Part shown: in pieces, positions 33,355 to 42,799 of the stretch
Position numbering within the stretch: position 1 is the first letter of the stretch
Layout of the letters: every line of letters starts with the position of its first letter
The notes under the pieces: model-generated
Databases searched by the model: none
Told to the model about the DNA's origin: nothing
The model's input: the letters and a program-made list of their open reading frames with translations, nothing else
Made by a program: the position numbers and the translations under genes
From: Flavobacterium sp. Root901
GTDB lineage: Bacteria > Bacteroidota > Bacteroidia > Flavobacteriales > Flavobacteriaceae
Assembly (NCBI RefSeq): GCF_001429765.1
Contig: NZ_LMJB01000001.1
Location: 477,268 to 541,267, forward strand
Direction of reading: 5' to 3'
DNA: 64,000 nucleotides

Positions 33355-33840
33355 TTATTGAACTTTTGATTTATCTAATTCACCAATAAAGGGAATTGCT
33401 TCTAAAGTTTCAGATCGAATTATAGTTTGTAAATACACTTCTAACTGAATAAACTTAGCTGCATTTATAGCTCCAATTGCTTTTTTTGCCTTACTGTAGG
33501 TTTTGCAATAGAGCTTTTCATAAGCAATATGATTTTTTAAAGTTCCTTTCGCCAGCTCATCAGCTTTTGCATCTGTGAGCGTTTCATAATTAGCAGCATA
33601 ATCATTAATCAACTGAAATTTAGTTTGTCCAAGTGCTTTACGCTGCGCTTCATAATCATCATAAACTTTTGTAAAAGCAGCAGACTGTGCATCTGATAAA
33701 TTCATATACTGTTTAACCAAATCACTTTTAGATTTTCCGTAAACACTTTGTAAAACTTCAACATCTTCCTTAAATGAAGATTGTGCATAAGATGAAAACG
33801 TGGTTATCATCATAATAAAAATAAGAGTCAATTTTTTCAT
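33355..33840 (-). CDS. secreted helical protein, unknown function
   Basis: 161 residues with a signal peptide (MKKLTLIFIMMITTFSSYAQ). The mature part is helical and charged: LSDAQSAAFTKVYDDYEAQRKALG. This resembles the periplasmic CpxP/Spy-like proteins common in Flavobacterium, although no clear LTxxQ motif pair is seen. Similar in style to the product of 46968-47423. No operon partner. Confidence 0.75.
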   Translation of the reverse strand: MKKLTLIFIMMITTFSSYAQSSFKEDVEVLQSVYGKSKSDLVKQYMNLSDAQSAAFTKVYDDYEAQRKALGQTKFQLINDYAANYETLTDAKADELAKGTLKNHIAYEKLYCKTYSKAKKAIGAINAAKFIQLEVYLQTIIRSETLEAIPFIGELDKSKVQ

Positions 33841-33922
33841 AGTTATGATTTTTAATTTGTTTTAAATAATATGCATTTTAAATACTTGATATTAAATGTG
33901 GGGATTCAATACATCAAAAATT

Positions 33923-34444
33923 CTATTTTTTATTTTCATCAGATTTTGGAGCGCTGATTTCTCCATCATAAAATATTGGAGCACGATTATTACTATTTAC
34001 AGAAAGTGAAGCTCCGCCATTATAAAAAACAGTAAACATTAAGTCATAAACATCATCTTTGCCTTTAACTGTAGCTTTGACATTATAACTTTTTTTCCTG
34101 TTCTCAATTTTTATATTTTCCGGGATTCCTTCAAATTTAATTCCGCCATCACTTCCATAACCAATATTATAGCCACGCCCAAAAAAAGGAAGATCGCAGG
34201 TTGTTTTATCCGTGTTAAACTTTAAAAAATAGGTATTGTAATCTAAAATAATTAACCGCCCGCCCTGCGGGGTAACTTTCTGGGCTTCAAAAACAAAATT
34301 TTCAGAATTAATTAAAGTTTCAATTTCTTTTTGTTTCTGAAGCTCTCTTTCTGCTTTTAGTTCTTTTTTGCTTTTTTCCTGTGCCAAAACAGAAAAATTC
34401 AAAAAACTGAGCAACAGCACACACAAGGATAATTTAGGTTTCAT
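33923..34444 (-). CDS. DUF4251 secreted protein
   Basis: 173 residues. Signal peptide MKPKLSLCVLLLSFLNFSVLAQ, then a Lys/Glu-rich linker (EKSKKELKAERELQKQKE). The DUF4251 core follows, seen as FVFEAQKVTPQGGR, LPFFGRGYNIGYGSDGGIKFEG and YDLMFTVFYNGGASLSV. Function unknown; found in Bacteroidota. It lies 20 bp after the META-domain gene and is probably co-transcribed with it. Confidence 0.85.
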   Translation of the reverse strand: MKPKLSLCVLLLSFLNFSVLAQEKSKKELKAERELQKQKEIETLINSENFVFEAQKVTPQGGRLIILDYNTYFLKFNTDKTTCDLPFFGRGYNIGYGSDGGIKFEGIPENIKIENRKKSYNVKATVKGKDDVYDLMFTVFYNGGASLSVNSNNRAPIFYDGEISAPKSDENKK

Positions 34445-34464
34445 CTTTATCCAATTTAAATTAT

Positions 34465-34899
34465 TTATAATTTACTTTTAGTAAATCTCATCATTGCAAT
34501 ATCATCTGAAATAAGATTAAGCGTTTTGCCGTCATCTGTAATATTGTAAGAATTAATTTTCTGAAGCGTACTCATATAGGTTTGTTCACCTTGTTGTCCG
34601 TCGGGACACATCATTTTGGTAACTGCCATTGGTTGTGTAAAATCAATTTTATTTCCATTTACGGCCAATTTCCCTGTATAGGAGTTGCAGCTGTTATTGC
34701 CAGAAACCTGATTATCTTTTGTATTAAAAGTTATAATTGGTTTTTTATTAGGATATAATCCATCAAAGGCAATTTTTGGTCCGGTAATATAATTAAGTTC
34801 CCAAGTTCCGTCAAGTTTTGCAGCTGAATCGATTTTTTTGCACTTGCAGGAAAATAAAATCAAACTAATAAAAACGAGAATAGAAATCTTTTTCATCAT
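34465..34899 (-). CDS. META-domain lipoprotein (HslJ-like)
   Basis: 144 residues. Lipoprotein signal with Cys at LILFSCKC, then the META fold: LDGTWELNYI, ITFNTKDNQVSGNNSCNSYTG, and AVTKMMCPDG. In E. coli HslJ the same motifs (GCNSYxG, TxMxC) are found; the family is linked to heat shock and novobiocin resistance without a defined activity. Located in the envelope. Confidence 0.88.
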   Translation of the reverse strand: MMKKISILVFISLILFSCKCKKIDSAAKLDGTWELNYITGPKIAFDGLYPNKKPIITFNTKDNQVSGNNSCNSYTGKLAVNGNKIDFTQPMAVTKMMCPDGQQGEQTYMSTLQKINSYNITDDGKTLNLISDDIAMMRFTKSKL

Positions 34900-35113
34900 A
34901 ACTTTAAGAATTAAATACGAACGAATTAGAGAATTTAGTTTCAGAAAAATACCGTTAAAACTACTACGAATTTAAGCAATATTTTTGGGTTTTGTGCTCT
35001 ATCAATCTTAAATTACAACGTATAGTTTGACTTTTTTTTAACTTATAGAGTCAATTTATTCCGTTATTTTACGTTAAATTTACTCAACCTTTAATTTAAA
35101 ATATCGTCATATT

Positions 35114-35641
35114 ATGAAAAAACTCATTGTATCTTTCGCTATAATTACAGCTTTAATCATTGGCTGTAAGACCAATACAAAATCAAATGATGCCAAAACC
35201 CTGACTGTAGCTTTAGAACCTAAAAGCAACAGCACAGTAGCCGGAACTGCTACTTTTACAGAGAAAAATGGTAAAGTTACTTTTACAGCAAAAGTTTCTG
35301 GTTTACAGCCTGGAGTTCACGCTATACACATTCATGAAAAAGCAGATTGTACAGCTGCAGATGGAAGTTCTGCCGGAGGACACTGGAATCCTACTTTTAA
35401 GAAACACGGAAAATGGGGAGTTGGAGAATATCATAAAGGTGATATTGGAAACTTTACCGCTGATGATAAAGGTAACGGAACTATCACATTGACTACTGAC
35501 GAATGGTGCATCGGCTGCGGAGATGCTGCCAAAGATGTTTTAGGAAAAGGCTTAATTGTGCATCAGGGAACAGATGACTTTACAACTCAGCCAACCGGAA
35601 ATGCCGGCGGAAGAGTTGCCTGTGCGGGAATAATTAAATAG
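35114..35641 (+). CDS. Cu/Zn superoxide dismutase family lipoprotein
   Basis: 175 residues with a lipoprotein signal (ALIIGCK). Metal ligands appear intact: HIHE (two Cu His), GGHWNP (bridging His), KKHG and YHKGDIGN (Zn His and Asp), and VHQGTDDF (last Cu His); CTAADG and VACAG supply the disulfide Cys. It should dismutate superoxide in the periplasm. Single gene with its own terminator. Confidence 0.9.
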   Translation: MKKLIVSFAIITALIIGCKTNTKSNDAKTLTVALEPKSNSTVAGTATFTEKNGKVTFTAKVSGLQPGVHAIHIHEKADCTAADGSSAGGHWNPTFKKHGKWGVGEYHKGDIGNFTADDKGNGTITLTTDEWCIGCGDAAKDVLGKGLIVHQGTDDFTTQPTGNAGGRVACAGIIK

Positions 35642-35650
35642 TAAAATATT

Positions 35651-35696
35651 AATAACCACTATATTTCACAAAAATCTAGTGGTTATTTTATTTTTA
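35651..35696 (+). terminator. terminator of the SOD gene
   Basis: Stem AATAACCACTA/TAGTGGTTATT followed by a T-rich stretch. Confidence 0.75.
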
Positions 35697-35722
35697 ATTC
35701 TCTCTAAAACAAGAAAAAGGCA

Positions 35723-35730
35723 TAGCTTTG
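35723..35730 (+). promoter_or_regulatory. -7 element of the LETM1-related gene
   Basis: TAGCTTTG, matching TAnnTTTG, 20 bp before the ATG. Confidence 0.6.
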
Positions 35731-35749
35731 CAGCTATAAATTTAATGTA

Positions 35750-36952
35750 ATGATTAACCCATCAGCACACGGCTGGATAGATAAATTTTTTAGTGAGCAG
35801 AAGTTTTCAGAAGCAATTCCTTTTGAAACTACGGATTCCTTTTACTATAAAGTAAGGGAAACCGGCTTTATCTATGGTCATATCATTGCCATTGATTCTC
35901 AAATACCAATTCCTATTAAAGGCTGGTTTAAAACCGAAATTTCTAAAGTTGCCTTATTAAATACCTTATATCATGTTTTTTGTTTAGAAAAAAGAAATTC
36001 TGAACCAAAAAACTTTATTGCAGAAGCAGTAAAATTCTATAAACAAATGAATCCCGAAGGTTTTAATTTATTTAAGATCCTGCTTCCTAAAGATACTCCC
36101 TCTCATTCTTTAGAAACTATAATTGATGAAAGAGTACAGACAAACGACAGCATCATTAGTAAAAACTTTTCGCATTTAGTAACAAATGCGCTTTTGTTTA
36201 TTGATGTTCTGGCATTCAGACAATATTTACAGCATGGAGAAATTCCTGAAAAATATTTAAAACGAATTGAAGAAACTGTTTTAGGGATTGTTGGTCTGGC
36301 TTTGAAAACCAAAACGATTAAATCTCAGCACGACGATTTATTAATTAAACTTTTTGAAGCTTCAATACGTTATTCTAAATTATCAAAAGTTACGGTTGAG
36401 ACATTAGAAACTATACCGCTGGATTATTTTAAAAACACATTAGAGCATTATTATTTTATCGACATGGCCGGAATGGCGTTGTGGAGTGATGGCGTTGTAG
36501 AAAATGAAGAATCGTACTTTTTGTATTCTTTAGGTTCAATGATGGGCGTGTCTGATGATTTTGTAAAAACAAGTATCGACACAACTCATACTTTTATTAC
36601 TACGCATAAAAAGAAAATTCCATATTTTAATTATTCAAATCCTGTTAAGCATTTTTATGATCAGATGACGCACAGCGTTGTAAAACTGATTATAAGAAAC
36701 AAAAACAGATTGATTAAGGAAATTATTCAGAGTAAGGAATTAATGGTTTTATTAGCGTCTTCTACAACCAGAGACCTGGATGCTAAAGAAAAGAAAAAAG
36801 TAAAAAAACAACTTTTAGATATCTGCAAAACAATTCCGTCGTTAACTATATTTTTATTACCCGGAGGAAGTTTATTACTGCCAATTCTGATTAAGTTTAT
36901 CCCAACGATGCTTCCATCTGCATTTAATGAAAATCTGGATGAAAATGAATAA
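35750..36952 (+). CDS. LETM1-related biofilm-associated protein
   Basis: 400 residues, no signal peptide. The middle (MAGMALWSDGVVENEESYFLY, TerB-like) and the C-terminal KKQLLDICKTIPSLTIFLLPGGSLLLPILIKFIPTMLPS pattern, with a hydrophobic segment of about 20 residues, match the LETM1-like family of Flavobacteria. The name comes from homologues linked with biofilm; the activity is unknown. Membrane association through the C-terminal segment is likely. Confidence 0.75.
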   Translation: MINPSAHGWIDKFFSEQKFSEAIPFETTDSFYYKVRETGFIYGHIIAIDSQIPIPIKGWFKTEISKVALLNTLYHVFCLEKRNSEPKNFIAEAVKFYKQMNPEGFNLFKILLPKDTPSHSLETIIDERVQTNDSIISKNFSHLVTNALLFIDVLAFRQYLQHGEIPEKYLKRIEETVLGIVGLALKTKTIKSQHDDLLIKLFEASIRYSKLSKVTVETLETIPLDYFKNTLEHYYFIDMAGMALWSDGVVENEESYFLYSLGSMMGVSDDFVKTSIDTTHTFITTHKKKIPYFNYSNPVKHFYDQMTHSVVKLIIRNKNRLIKEIIQSKELMVLLASSTTRDLDAKEKKKVKKQLLDICKTIPSLTIFLLPGGSLLLPILIKFIPTMLPSAFNENLDENE

Positions 36953-36987
36953 AAAAAATCGCCTTGTAAAAAAGGCGATTTTTTTTT
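36951..36987. terminator. bidirectional terminator
   Basis: Stem AAAATCGCCTT/AAGGCGATTTT with A and T runs, between the convergent LETM1-related and carbonic anhydrase genes. Confidence 0.9.
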
Positions 36988-37001
36988 GATCTATTTATTT
37001 T

Positions 37002-37637
37002 TTAAAATTTCAATTGATAAACTTCATCAAGTTCTTCATTTGAAGCAATGTTTACATTTAAATCTGTTACAAAACCAGAATTAAGACCATAAACCCAGCC
37101 GTGAAGCATTAAGTCCTGGCCGTTTTTCCAAGCGTTCTGAACGATTGACGTTTTAGCCAAATTGTAAACCTGTTCTTTAGCATTAATTTCTACAAAAGCA
37201 TTAAAACGCTCTGTCTCATCTTCAATAGAATTTAAATATTTATCGTGCAGACGGTATTCATCCTTAATGTGACGAATCCAGTTATCAATAATTCCAACAG
37301 ATTGATTTCCCATAGCTGCTTTTACACCACCGCATCCATAATGTCCGCAAACAATTACGTGTTTAATTTTTAATACATTTACAGCGTAATCTAAAACACT
37401 CAGCATGTTCATATCAGAGTGAACAACCATATTTGCAATATTACGATGAACAAAAACTTCTCCCGGCTTAGCACCAACAATTTCGTTTGCAGGAACACGG
37501 CTGTCAGAACATCCGATCCATAATAATGGCGGCGACTGACCTTTTGCCAAATCAGCAAAATAATTTGGATCTAAAGCCAATGAATTCTCTACCCATTTTT
37601 TATTATTCTCTAATAACTGCTCATAAAATTTTCTCAT
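37002..37637 (-). CDS. can: beta-carbonic anhydrase
   Basis: 211 residues. Zinc site and catalytic dyad are visible: GCSDSRVP (Cys43, Asp45, Arg47) and VCGHYGCGG (His99, Cys102). It interconverts CO2 and bicarbonate in the cytoplasm. The SulP transporter lies 113 bp upstream on the same strand; such pairs supply or trap bicarbonate, so the two probably work together. Confidence 0.95.
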   Translation of the reverse strand: MRKFYEQLLENNKKWVENSLALDPNYFADLAKGQSPPLLWIGCSDSRVPANEIVGAKPGEVFVHRNIANMVVHSDMNMLSVLDYAVNVLKIKHVIVCGHYGCGGVKAAMGNQSVGIIDNWIRHIKDEYRLHDKYLNSIEDETERFNAFVEINAKEQVYNLAKTSIVQNAWKNGQDLMLHGWVYGLNSGFVTDLNVNIASNEELDEVYQLKF

Positions 37638-37749
37638 TTTTTTTATTTTTTGTGGTAATTTCTATCTTAGGAATGTCTCAAAAAAAGAACTTAATGTAAA
37701 GTTACCTAAATTTTGACATTTTTTATCCTTTAAAAACACCAAAATTTAA

Positions 37750-39396
37750 TTATTCTTCTTTTATAACTTCTTTTTGAACCACTTGTCTTTTTGCAACATC
37801 ATAATAATGTTCAATTGTAACGTGATTATTGTTTTCAGGAGTATTTTCTAATTGATATGCCTTTTTAAAACCTTTTAATTTCACTTTGATATTCTCATCA
37901 ATAGCGCGAGTTTCTTTAAATTCACGAATTAAATCCAAAACGTCATGCGCGATGTATTCCGTATCATGTGCATTGATAATTACTTTAGAATTTTCCGGAA
38001 TTTCACTTAATGTTTGTTTTATTGCAGCTTTATTTAAGAACGAAACTTCCTGCGCTAAATCGATATGAATGATATCGCCATCTTCATATTGTTCTTTTTT
38101 AAAGATATATGCGCGTTTTAAATTTCCTCTTAAAACGAAAATGATACTAATGATAATTCCCAAAGCAACTCCTTTAAGCAAATCTGTCGCAACGACAAAG
38201 ACCAAAGTTGCAATAAAAGGGACAAACTGGTATTTCCCCTTTTCCCAGAAATGCATAAAGGTTGCTGGTTTGGCTAATTTGTATCCAACCAAAATTAAAA
38301 CCGTAGCCAAAGTTGCTAATGGAATTTTATTTAAAATTGCCGGAATCGATAAAACACTTATCAGTAAAAGTAAACCGTGAATGATTGTCGACATTTTAGA
38401 TTTTGCACCCGCATTATTATTTGCAGATGATCTCACAACTACAGATGTCATGGGTAAACCGCCCAAAAGCGAACTCGCAATATTACCAATACCCTGCGCT
38501 CTAAGCTCTACGTTAGTGTCTGTATAACGTTTTTGAACATCCATTCTGTCTGAAGCTTCGATACACAAAAGCGTTTCTATAGAAGCTACAATGGCAATTG
38601 TAACAGCTACTACCCAAACCTGCGGATTTGTCACCGCACTAAAATTTGGTGTAATTATAATGGATTTAAATTCATCAAAAGATTTTGGAACTGGCAATGA
38701 AACCAAATGTTCTTTTGCAATTGCCAATGAGCTTCCTGTTGCTGTAAAAAATTCATTTAGTAAAACTCCTAAAATAACGGCTACAAGTGCACCCGGAACT
38801 AATTTTAATCGTTTTAAAAATGGAACCTTGTCCCATGAAATTAATATTACAAGTGAAATTGCAGAAATTACAACTGCTCCTGGCTGAATATGGTTTAAAA
38901 CATCAAAAAGAAATGAAAATGAATTACTTCCATCATTTTGAATAAAAGCCTGATCACCTTCAAAATCAGCATCGTAACCAAAAGCATGCGGTATTTGTTT
39001 CAGAATAATAATAATTCCGATACCCGCAAGCATTCCTTCAATTACGTTAGTTGGAAAATAATTGGATATACTTCCAGCTTTTAAAAATCCTAATGCCAAT
39101 TGAATTATTCCTGCAATAAAAACAGACAGTAAAAACACATCAAAAGCACCAAAATCAGTAATAGCAGTTAAAATAATTGCTGTTAATCCAGCCGCCGGAC
39201 CAGAAACGCTAATATGTGACTGGCTTAAATAACCAACCACGATACCGCCAATAACACCCGCAATAATTCCAGAAAATAACGGCGCCCCAGAAGCCATTGC
39301 AATACCTAAACACAATGGAAGAGCCACCAAAAAAACCACTAAACCTGAGGCAAAGTCAGACTTAAGGTTGCCAAAAAGATTGATTTTTTTTGTCAT
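37750..39396 (-). CDS. SulP family anion transporter with STAS domain
   Basis: 548 residues. About 11-12 membrane segments, beginning GLVVFLVALPLCLGIAMASG. Signature region SVSGPAAGLTAI, and a cytoplasmic STAS-like domain at the end (LAQEVSFLNKAAIKQTL, VIINAHDTEYIAHDVLDLI). SulP members carry sulfate, bicarbonate or other anions. The carbonic anhydrase gene downstream points to bicarbonate, as for BicA, but the substrate is inferred. Confidence 0.9.
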   Translation of the reverse strand: MTKKINLFGNLKSDFASGLVVFLVALPLCLGIAMASGAPLFSGIIAGVIGGIVVGYLSQSHISVSGPAAGLTAIILTAITDFGAFDVFLLSVFIAGIIQLALGFLKAGSISNYFPTNVIEGMLAGIGIIIILKQIPHAFGYDADFEGDQAFIQNDGSNSFSFLFDVLNHIQPGAVVISAISLVILISWDKVPFLKRLKLVPGALVAVILGVLLNEFFTATGSSLAIAKEHLVSLPVPKSFDEFKSIIITPNFSAVTNPQVWVVAVTIAIVASIETLLCIEASDRMDVQKRYTDTNVELRAQGIGNIASSLLGGLPMTSVVVRSSANNNAGAKSKMSTIIHGLLLLISVLSIPAILNKIPLATLATVLILVGYKLAKPATFMHFWEKGKYQFVPFIATLVFVVATDLLKGVALGIIISIIFVLRGNLKRAYIFKKEQYEDGDIIHIDLAQEVSFLNKAAIKQTLSEIPENSKVIINAHDTEYIAHDVLDLIREFKETRAIDENIKVKLKGFKKAYQLENTPENNNHVTIEHYYDVAKRQVVQKEVIKEE

Positions 39397-39480
39397 AATA
39401 CAATACTAAAAATTGATACATTAGAATCCTGCCGTATTTGTTTTTAAAATACAGTTGGTTCTTTCAAATTATCGGAAGTA

Positions 39481-39759
39481 TTATGCCACGTTGGGAGGTG
39501 GAGCAAATATGCTCGGAGAAATATTTTCCAGTCTTACGATGTTTTCAGAAACTATCGTTTTCTTTTCAATGTAAACAGGAACTGGTGCTTCATGCTCTAA
39601 AATTAAAGGATGAACCACAGATTTAAGTTCTTTATGAACTTCTTCTTCAGAAAAATTAAAAGACACGCAGGTACTGCCCTTCTTTATCGCCTGAACAATT
39701 GTCGGGGTCGATAAAAAGGCAATAAAAATGAATAATAATATGCGGGCAATTAATTTCAT
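39481..39759 (-). CDS. small hypothetical protein with N-terminal membrane segment
   Basis: 92 residues from the ATG at 39759 (MKLIARILLFIFIAFLSTPT). This start puts a normal signal or anchor first; an upstream ATG at 39783 would overlap a TATTTTTG promoter-like element. The remainder is unremarkable, ending in a Pro-rich tail (SIFAPPPNVA). No known family. Confidence 0.55.
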   Translation of the reverse strand: MKLIARILLFIFIAFLSTPTIVQAIKKGSTCVSFNFSEEEVHKELKSVVHPLILEHEAPVPVYIEKKTIVSENIVRLENISPSIFAPPPNVA

Positions 39760-39893
39760 CGAAGCAAAAATAGCGTTAAACAAATAAAATCAAAGCGACA
39801 AGCTGAAAATTTTATAGAATTTTAACAAAAATATAAAAGCAGAATAATCAAAGTCGACTATTCCGCTTTTTTAAGACATTAACAAACAACTTA

Positions 39894-40373
39894 TTACAAA
39901 GTTTCATCCAGCCATGCATTCATCATCCAGATGGTTTTTTCCTGTTCAGAAATAAAGTCACTCATCATAGAATTTGTACCTTCATCATTAATTTCAGCTG
40001 ATTTACTTAAAATTTCTCTTTCAATTTTTAACAAATCTGATAAAGAATTTACAATTAATTGCACTGCTTTTTCGTCGTTTGAAATATTTTTTCCAACTGT
40101 TAATTTATTATTTTCAATATAATCTTCAAAAGTATGAAGCGGAGTTCCTCCAATGGTCAAAACTCTTTCAGCTATCATATCAATTTTTAACTGAGAATCT
40201 GTATATAATTCTTCAAATTTTACATGTAAATCAAAGAAACGTTTTCCACGAATATTCCAATGAATTCCTCTTAAATTTTGATAATAAACCTGAAAATTTG
40301 ATAATAAGACATTTAGTTCTTTTACCAGCAATTCTGATTCTTTTACAGGTAATCCTAAAATATTTGTTTTCAT
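39894..40373 (-). CDS. dps: Dps/ferritin-like DNA protection protein
   Basis: 159 residues, four-helix bundle. The ferroxidase site shows as GIHWNIRGKRFFDLHVKFEELY, with His, Asp and Glu ligands shared between subunits of the dodecamer. It oxidises and stores iron using peroxide and may bind DNA. Divergent from oxyR over 110 bp; in other bacteria OxyR controls dps, and the arrangement suggests the same here. Confidence 0.93.
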   Translation of the reverse strand: MKTNILGLPVKESELLVKELNVLLSNFQVYYQNLRGIHWNIRGKRFFDLHVKFEELYTDSQLKIDMIAERVLTIGGTPLHTFEDYIENNKLTVGKNISNDEKAVQLIVNSLSDLLKIEREILSKSAEINDEGTNSMMSDFISEQEKTIWMMNAWLDETL

Positions 40374-40403
40374 AATCTGTATTTTTTATAACTAAGTTTA
40401 CTA

Positions 40404-40463
40404 CAAATTTAAAGGAACTTATTCAAAAAAATTATAAAAAAAAATTATATTTACTTATTTTTG
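40404..40463. promoter_or_regulatory. divergent dps and oxyR promoters
   Basis: TAAATTTG on the minus strand (40404-40411) for dps and TATTTTTG on the plus strand (40456-40463) for oxyR. OxyR would be expected to bind between them. Confidence 0.6.
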
Positions 40464-40483
40464 CATCAAAAATTATTATCACG

Positions 40484-41431
40484 ATGACGATAACCCAATT
40501 ACAATATGTGTTAGCTGTTGCAGAACACAAAAACTTTACACTTGCTGCCGAAAAGTGTTTTGTCACACAGCCAACATTAAGTATGCAGATTCAGAAAATT
40601 GAAGAAGAACTTAATATTTTAATTTTCGACAGAAGCAAAAAACCAATCCAGCTTACAGATATTGGTCAGAAGATTGTTAATCAGGCTAAAAATATTGTAA
40701 ACGAGGCAGACAGAATTAAAGATATTGTCGAACAGCAAAAAGGATTTATTGGCGGAGAATTTCGATTAGGAATTATCCCCACCATTATGCCGACTCTTCT
40801 GCCTATGTTTTTGAATAATTTTATTAAAAAATATCCAAAAGTGAAGCTTTTGATTGAGGAATTAAATACAGATGAAATTATTGTAAAACTAAAAAATGGA
40901 CATCTGGATGCTGCAATTGCGGCAACTCCGCTTGAAGATGAAAAGATAAAAGAGATCGTTTTGTATTTTGAACCTTTTGTTGCCTATATTCCGGAACATC
41001 ATGCTGTATTTGAAAAACAGGAAATTGAAGTTGCCGATTTAAATATTAATGAAATCCTTCTTTTACAAGACGGACATTGTTTTAGGGACGGAATTTTAAA
41101 TTTATGTAAAAACGGAACAGATATTGACCAAAATAATTTTCAGATTCAAAGCGGAAGTTTTGAAACCCTTATAAAATTAGCCGATGAAGGTTTGGGCACA
41201 ACATTACTTCCGTACTTGCACACACTTGATTTAAAAGATTCCGATAAACTGAAATTACGAAACTTTAAGGAACCAAAACCTGCCCGTGAGGTAAGTTTAA
41301 TTTACCCAAAAAGCGAATTAAAAATGCAAATCATTGATGCAATTCGATCTACAATTGCCGGAGTGGTAAAAGGAGCAATTGTTTTTCAAAATGTTCAAAT
41401 CATTAGTCCGCTGCAAAAAAAGCCAGCATAA
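40484..41431 (+). CDS. oxyR: OxyR, LysR-type peroxide sensor
   Basis: 315 residues. LysR winged helix at the start (FTLAAEKCFVTQPTLSMQIQKIEEE) and a periplasmic-binding-like effector domain. Cys199 (DGHCFRDG) and Cys208 (ILNLCKN) have exactly the spacing and numbering of the redox pair in E. coli OxyR, so peroxide sensing by a disulfide is well supported. Divergent from dps, its probable target. Confidence 0.93.
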   Translation: MTITQLQYVLAVAEHKNFTLAAEKCFVTQPTLSMQIQKIEEELNILIFDRSKKPIQLTDIGQKIVNQAKNIVNEADRIKDIVEQQKGFIGGEFRLGIIPTIMPTLLPMFLNNFIKKYPKVKLLIEELNTDEIIVKLKNGHLDAAIAATPLEDEKIKEIVLYFEPFVAYIPEHHAVFEKQEIEVADLNINEILLLQDGHCFRDGILNLCKNGTDIDQNNFQIQSGSFETLIKLADEGLGTTLLPYLHTLDLKDSDKLKLRNFKEPKPAREVSLIYPKSELKMQIIDAIRSTIAGVVKGAIVFQNVQIISPLQKKPA

Positions 41432-41462
41432 AAAAAGGAGCCAGTTTTGGCTCCTTTTTTTT
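41431..41462. terminator. bidirectional terminator
   Basis: Stem AAGGAGCCA/TGGCTCCTT with long A and T runs between oxyR and the 65-residue gene. Confidence 0.9.
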
Positions 41463-41658
41463 ATACTTTAATTAGTAGTAGACTTTGTTTTAATTCTGGT
41501 TTTTCAATAATAAAATTTAATAACCATTCTTGTAATTGTTCCATTTCGTATGGTAACAGTGTTTTGATAGCTTTTTCTAGCTCTTTGCAGAAAAGTACCG
41601 GGTCGAAACTTACTCTTTCAAGTATTGATTTCGTGTAATCAAACATCATTTTTGACAT
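41461..41658 (-). CDS. small conserved-looking protein of 65 residues
   Basis: Soluble and helical (YTKSILERVSFDPVLFCKEL, then LLPYEMEQLQEWLLNF). No known domain. The arrangement (gene ends in a terminator; the reading frame is clean; good ATG) supports a real gene, in the style of small flavobacterial proteins of unknown role. Confidence 0.65.
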   Translation of the reverse strand: MSKMMFDYTKSILERVSFDPVLFCKELEKAIKTLLPYEMEQLQEWLLNFIIEKPELKQSLLLIKV

Positions 41659-41823
41659 AATAAAATAAGATTTTGGGGGTTATCTATATTTTTAAACTCG
41701 CACCAAATGTAAACATAAATCATATATAAAGTTTCTTTTTAACTTATTTTTTTCAAAAATTTATCTACGAATACGTTTTCTTAGTGAATATAAATCAATA
41801 TAGAACCGTTCTAAATAACTAAC

Positions 41824-42489
41824 TTATACCTTTTTAAAGGCTCTAAACATTTCTCTTTTTCCCGGAGGACCAGCCAATTTTTCTACTGTAAATCCAACAG
41901 AAATCATGCTTCTTTTAACAACTCCGCGGGCTGCATAAGTAACAAGGACTCCATTTGGTTTTAAACTATTATACATTTTCTGAAAAATTTCAGTACTCCA
42001 AAGCTCCGGCTGCACACGGTATCCGAAGGCATCAAAGTAAATCAAATCAAAAATTTCAAAATCGTCAATTTCATCAAAAAATTGTTTCCTTTTGGTTAAC
42101 GAGAAACGGCTGCTAATTTCTATTTTTTTATTCCATTCACTTTTATGCATTTTTTGAAAAATGTTATCAAATTCCAATGCTTCCAGTTCTGCAACATAAT
42201 TCATCTGCAAAACTTCCTCTGAGTCGACAGGATAAGCCTCTACTCCAACATAATCGATTTGCTGCTTTTTTTGTTCTGATTCCAAAAAAGTAATAAAGGC
42301 ATTTAATCCTGTTCCAAAACCAATTTCAAGAACAGTAACCGGACTGCTTTCAAATAAGGACAATCCGTTTTTTATAAAAACATGTTTTGCCTCTTGTATT
42401 GCGCCGTGTTTAGAATGATAACTTTCGTTCCATTCCTGCAAATGAATTGTGGTTGAACCATCTAGCGTTTTAATTATTTCTCTTTTCAC
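41824..42489 (-). CDS. mnmD: MnmD, tRNA 5-aminomethyl-2-thiouridine methyltransferase
   Basis: 221 residues. SAM-binding motif LEIGFGTGLNAFITF, then YVGVEAYP, YFDAFGYRVQPELW and a C-terminal PPGKREMFRA. These match the methyltransferase half of E. coli MnmC; Bacteroidota carry it as a single-domain MnmD. It makes the last step of mnm5s2U at the wobble base of tRNAs for Lys, Glu and Gln. This base is also the site attacked by several anticodon nucleases. Confidence 0.92.
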   Translation of the reverse strand: MKREIIKTLDGSTTIHLQEWNESYHSKHGAIQEAKHVFIKNGLSLFESSPVTVLEIGFGTGLNAFITFLESEQKKQQIDYVGVEAYPVDSEEVLQMNYVAELEALEFDNIFQKMHKSEWNKKIEISSRFSLTKRKQFFDEIDDFEIFDLIYFDAFGYRVQPELWSTEIFQKMYNSLKPNGVLVTYAARGVVKRSMISVGFTVEKLAGPPGKREMFRAFKKV

Positions 42490-42799
42490 AATTTCGAATT
42501 ATATAATGGAGTTGAATTAATTTTGAGTCTCTTTTAATGATCAAATTTAGCTAAAACAAATGCGTAAAGCCTTAAAAAACGATAGTTTTTTCATAAATTC
42601 TTTATAAAATTCAGCTAAAATTTTAGGTTTATTATAAGATAAATAAATCTCAGTCAAACATAGGAATTAATGCAGTTTTACCAAGTAAATTATATATTTT
42701 TCCGTAATTTTGCATTTAAGAAAACCTATTCTTCATCAGATCATTACATTATATTTCATCTGCTGGATAATACAAATTAGATAAAAACTTTACATAATT
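42490..42799. promoter_or_regulatory. divergent intergenic region, mnmD and ilvE
   Basis: 310 bp, AT-rich. TAATTTTG at 42705-42712 is a -7 element for ilvE (long leader of about 80 nt). A minus-strand TAAATTTG near 42541-42550 could serve mnmD. No hairpin leader peptide or riboswitch was recognised. Confidence 0.5.
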
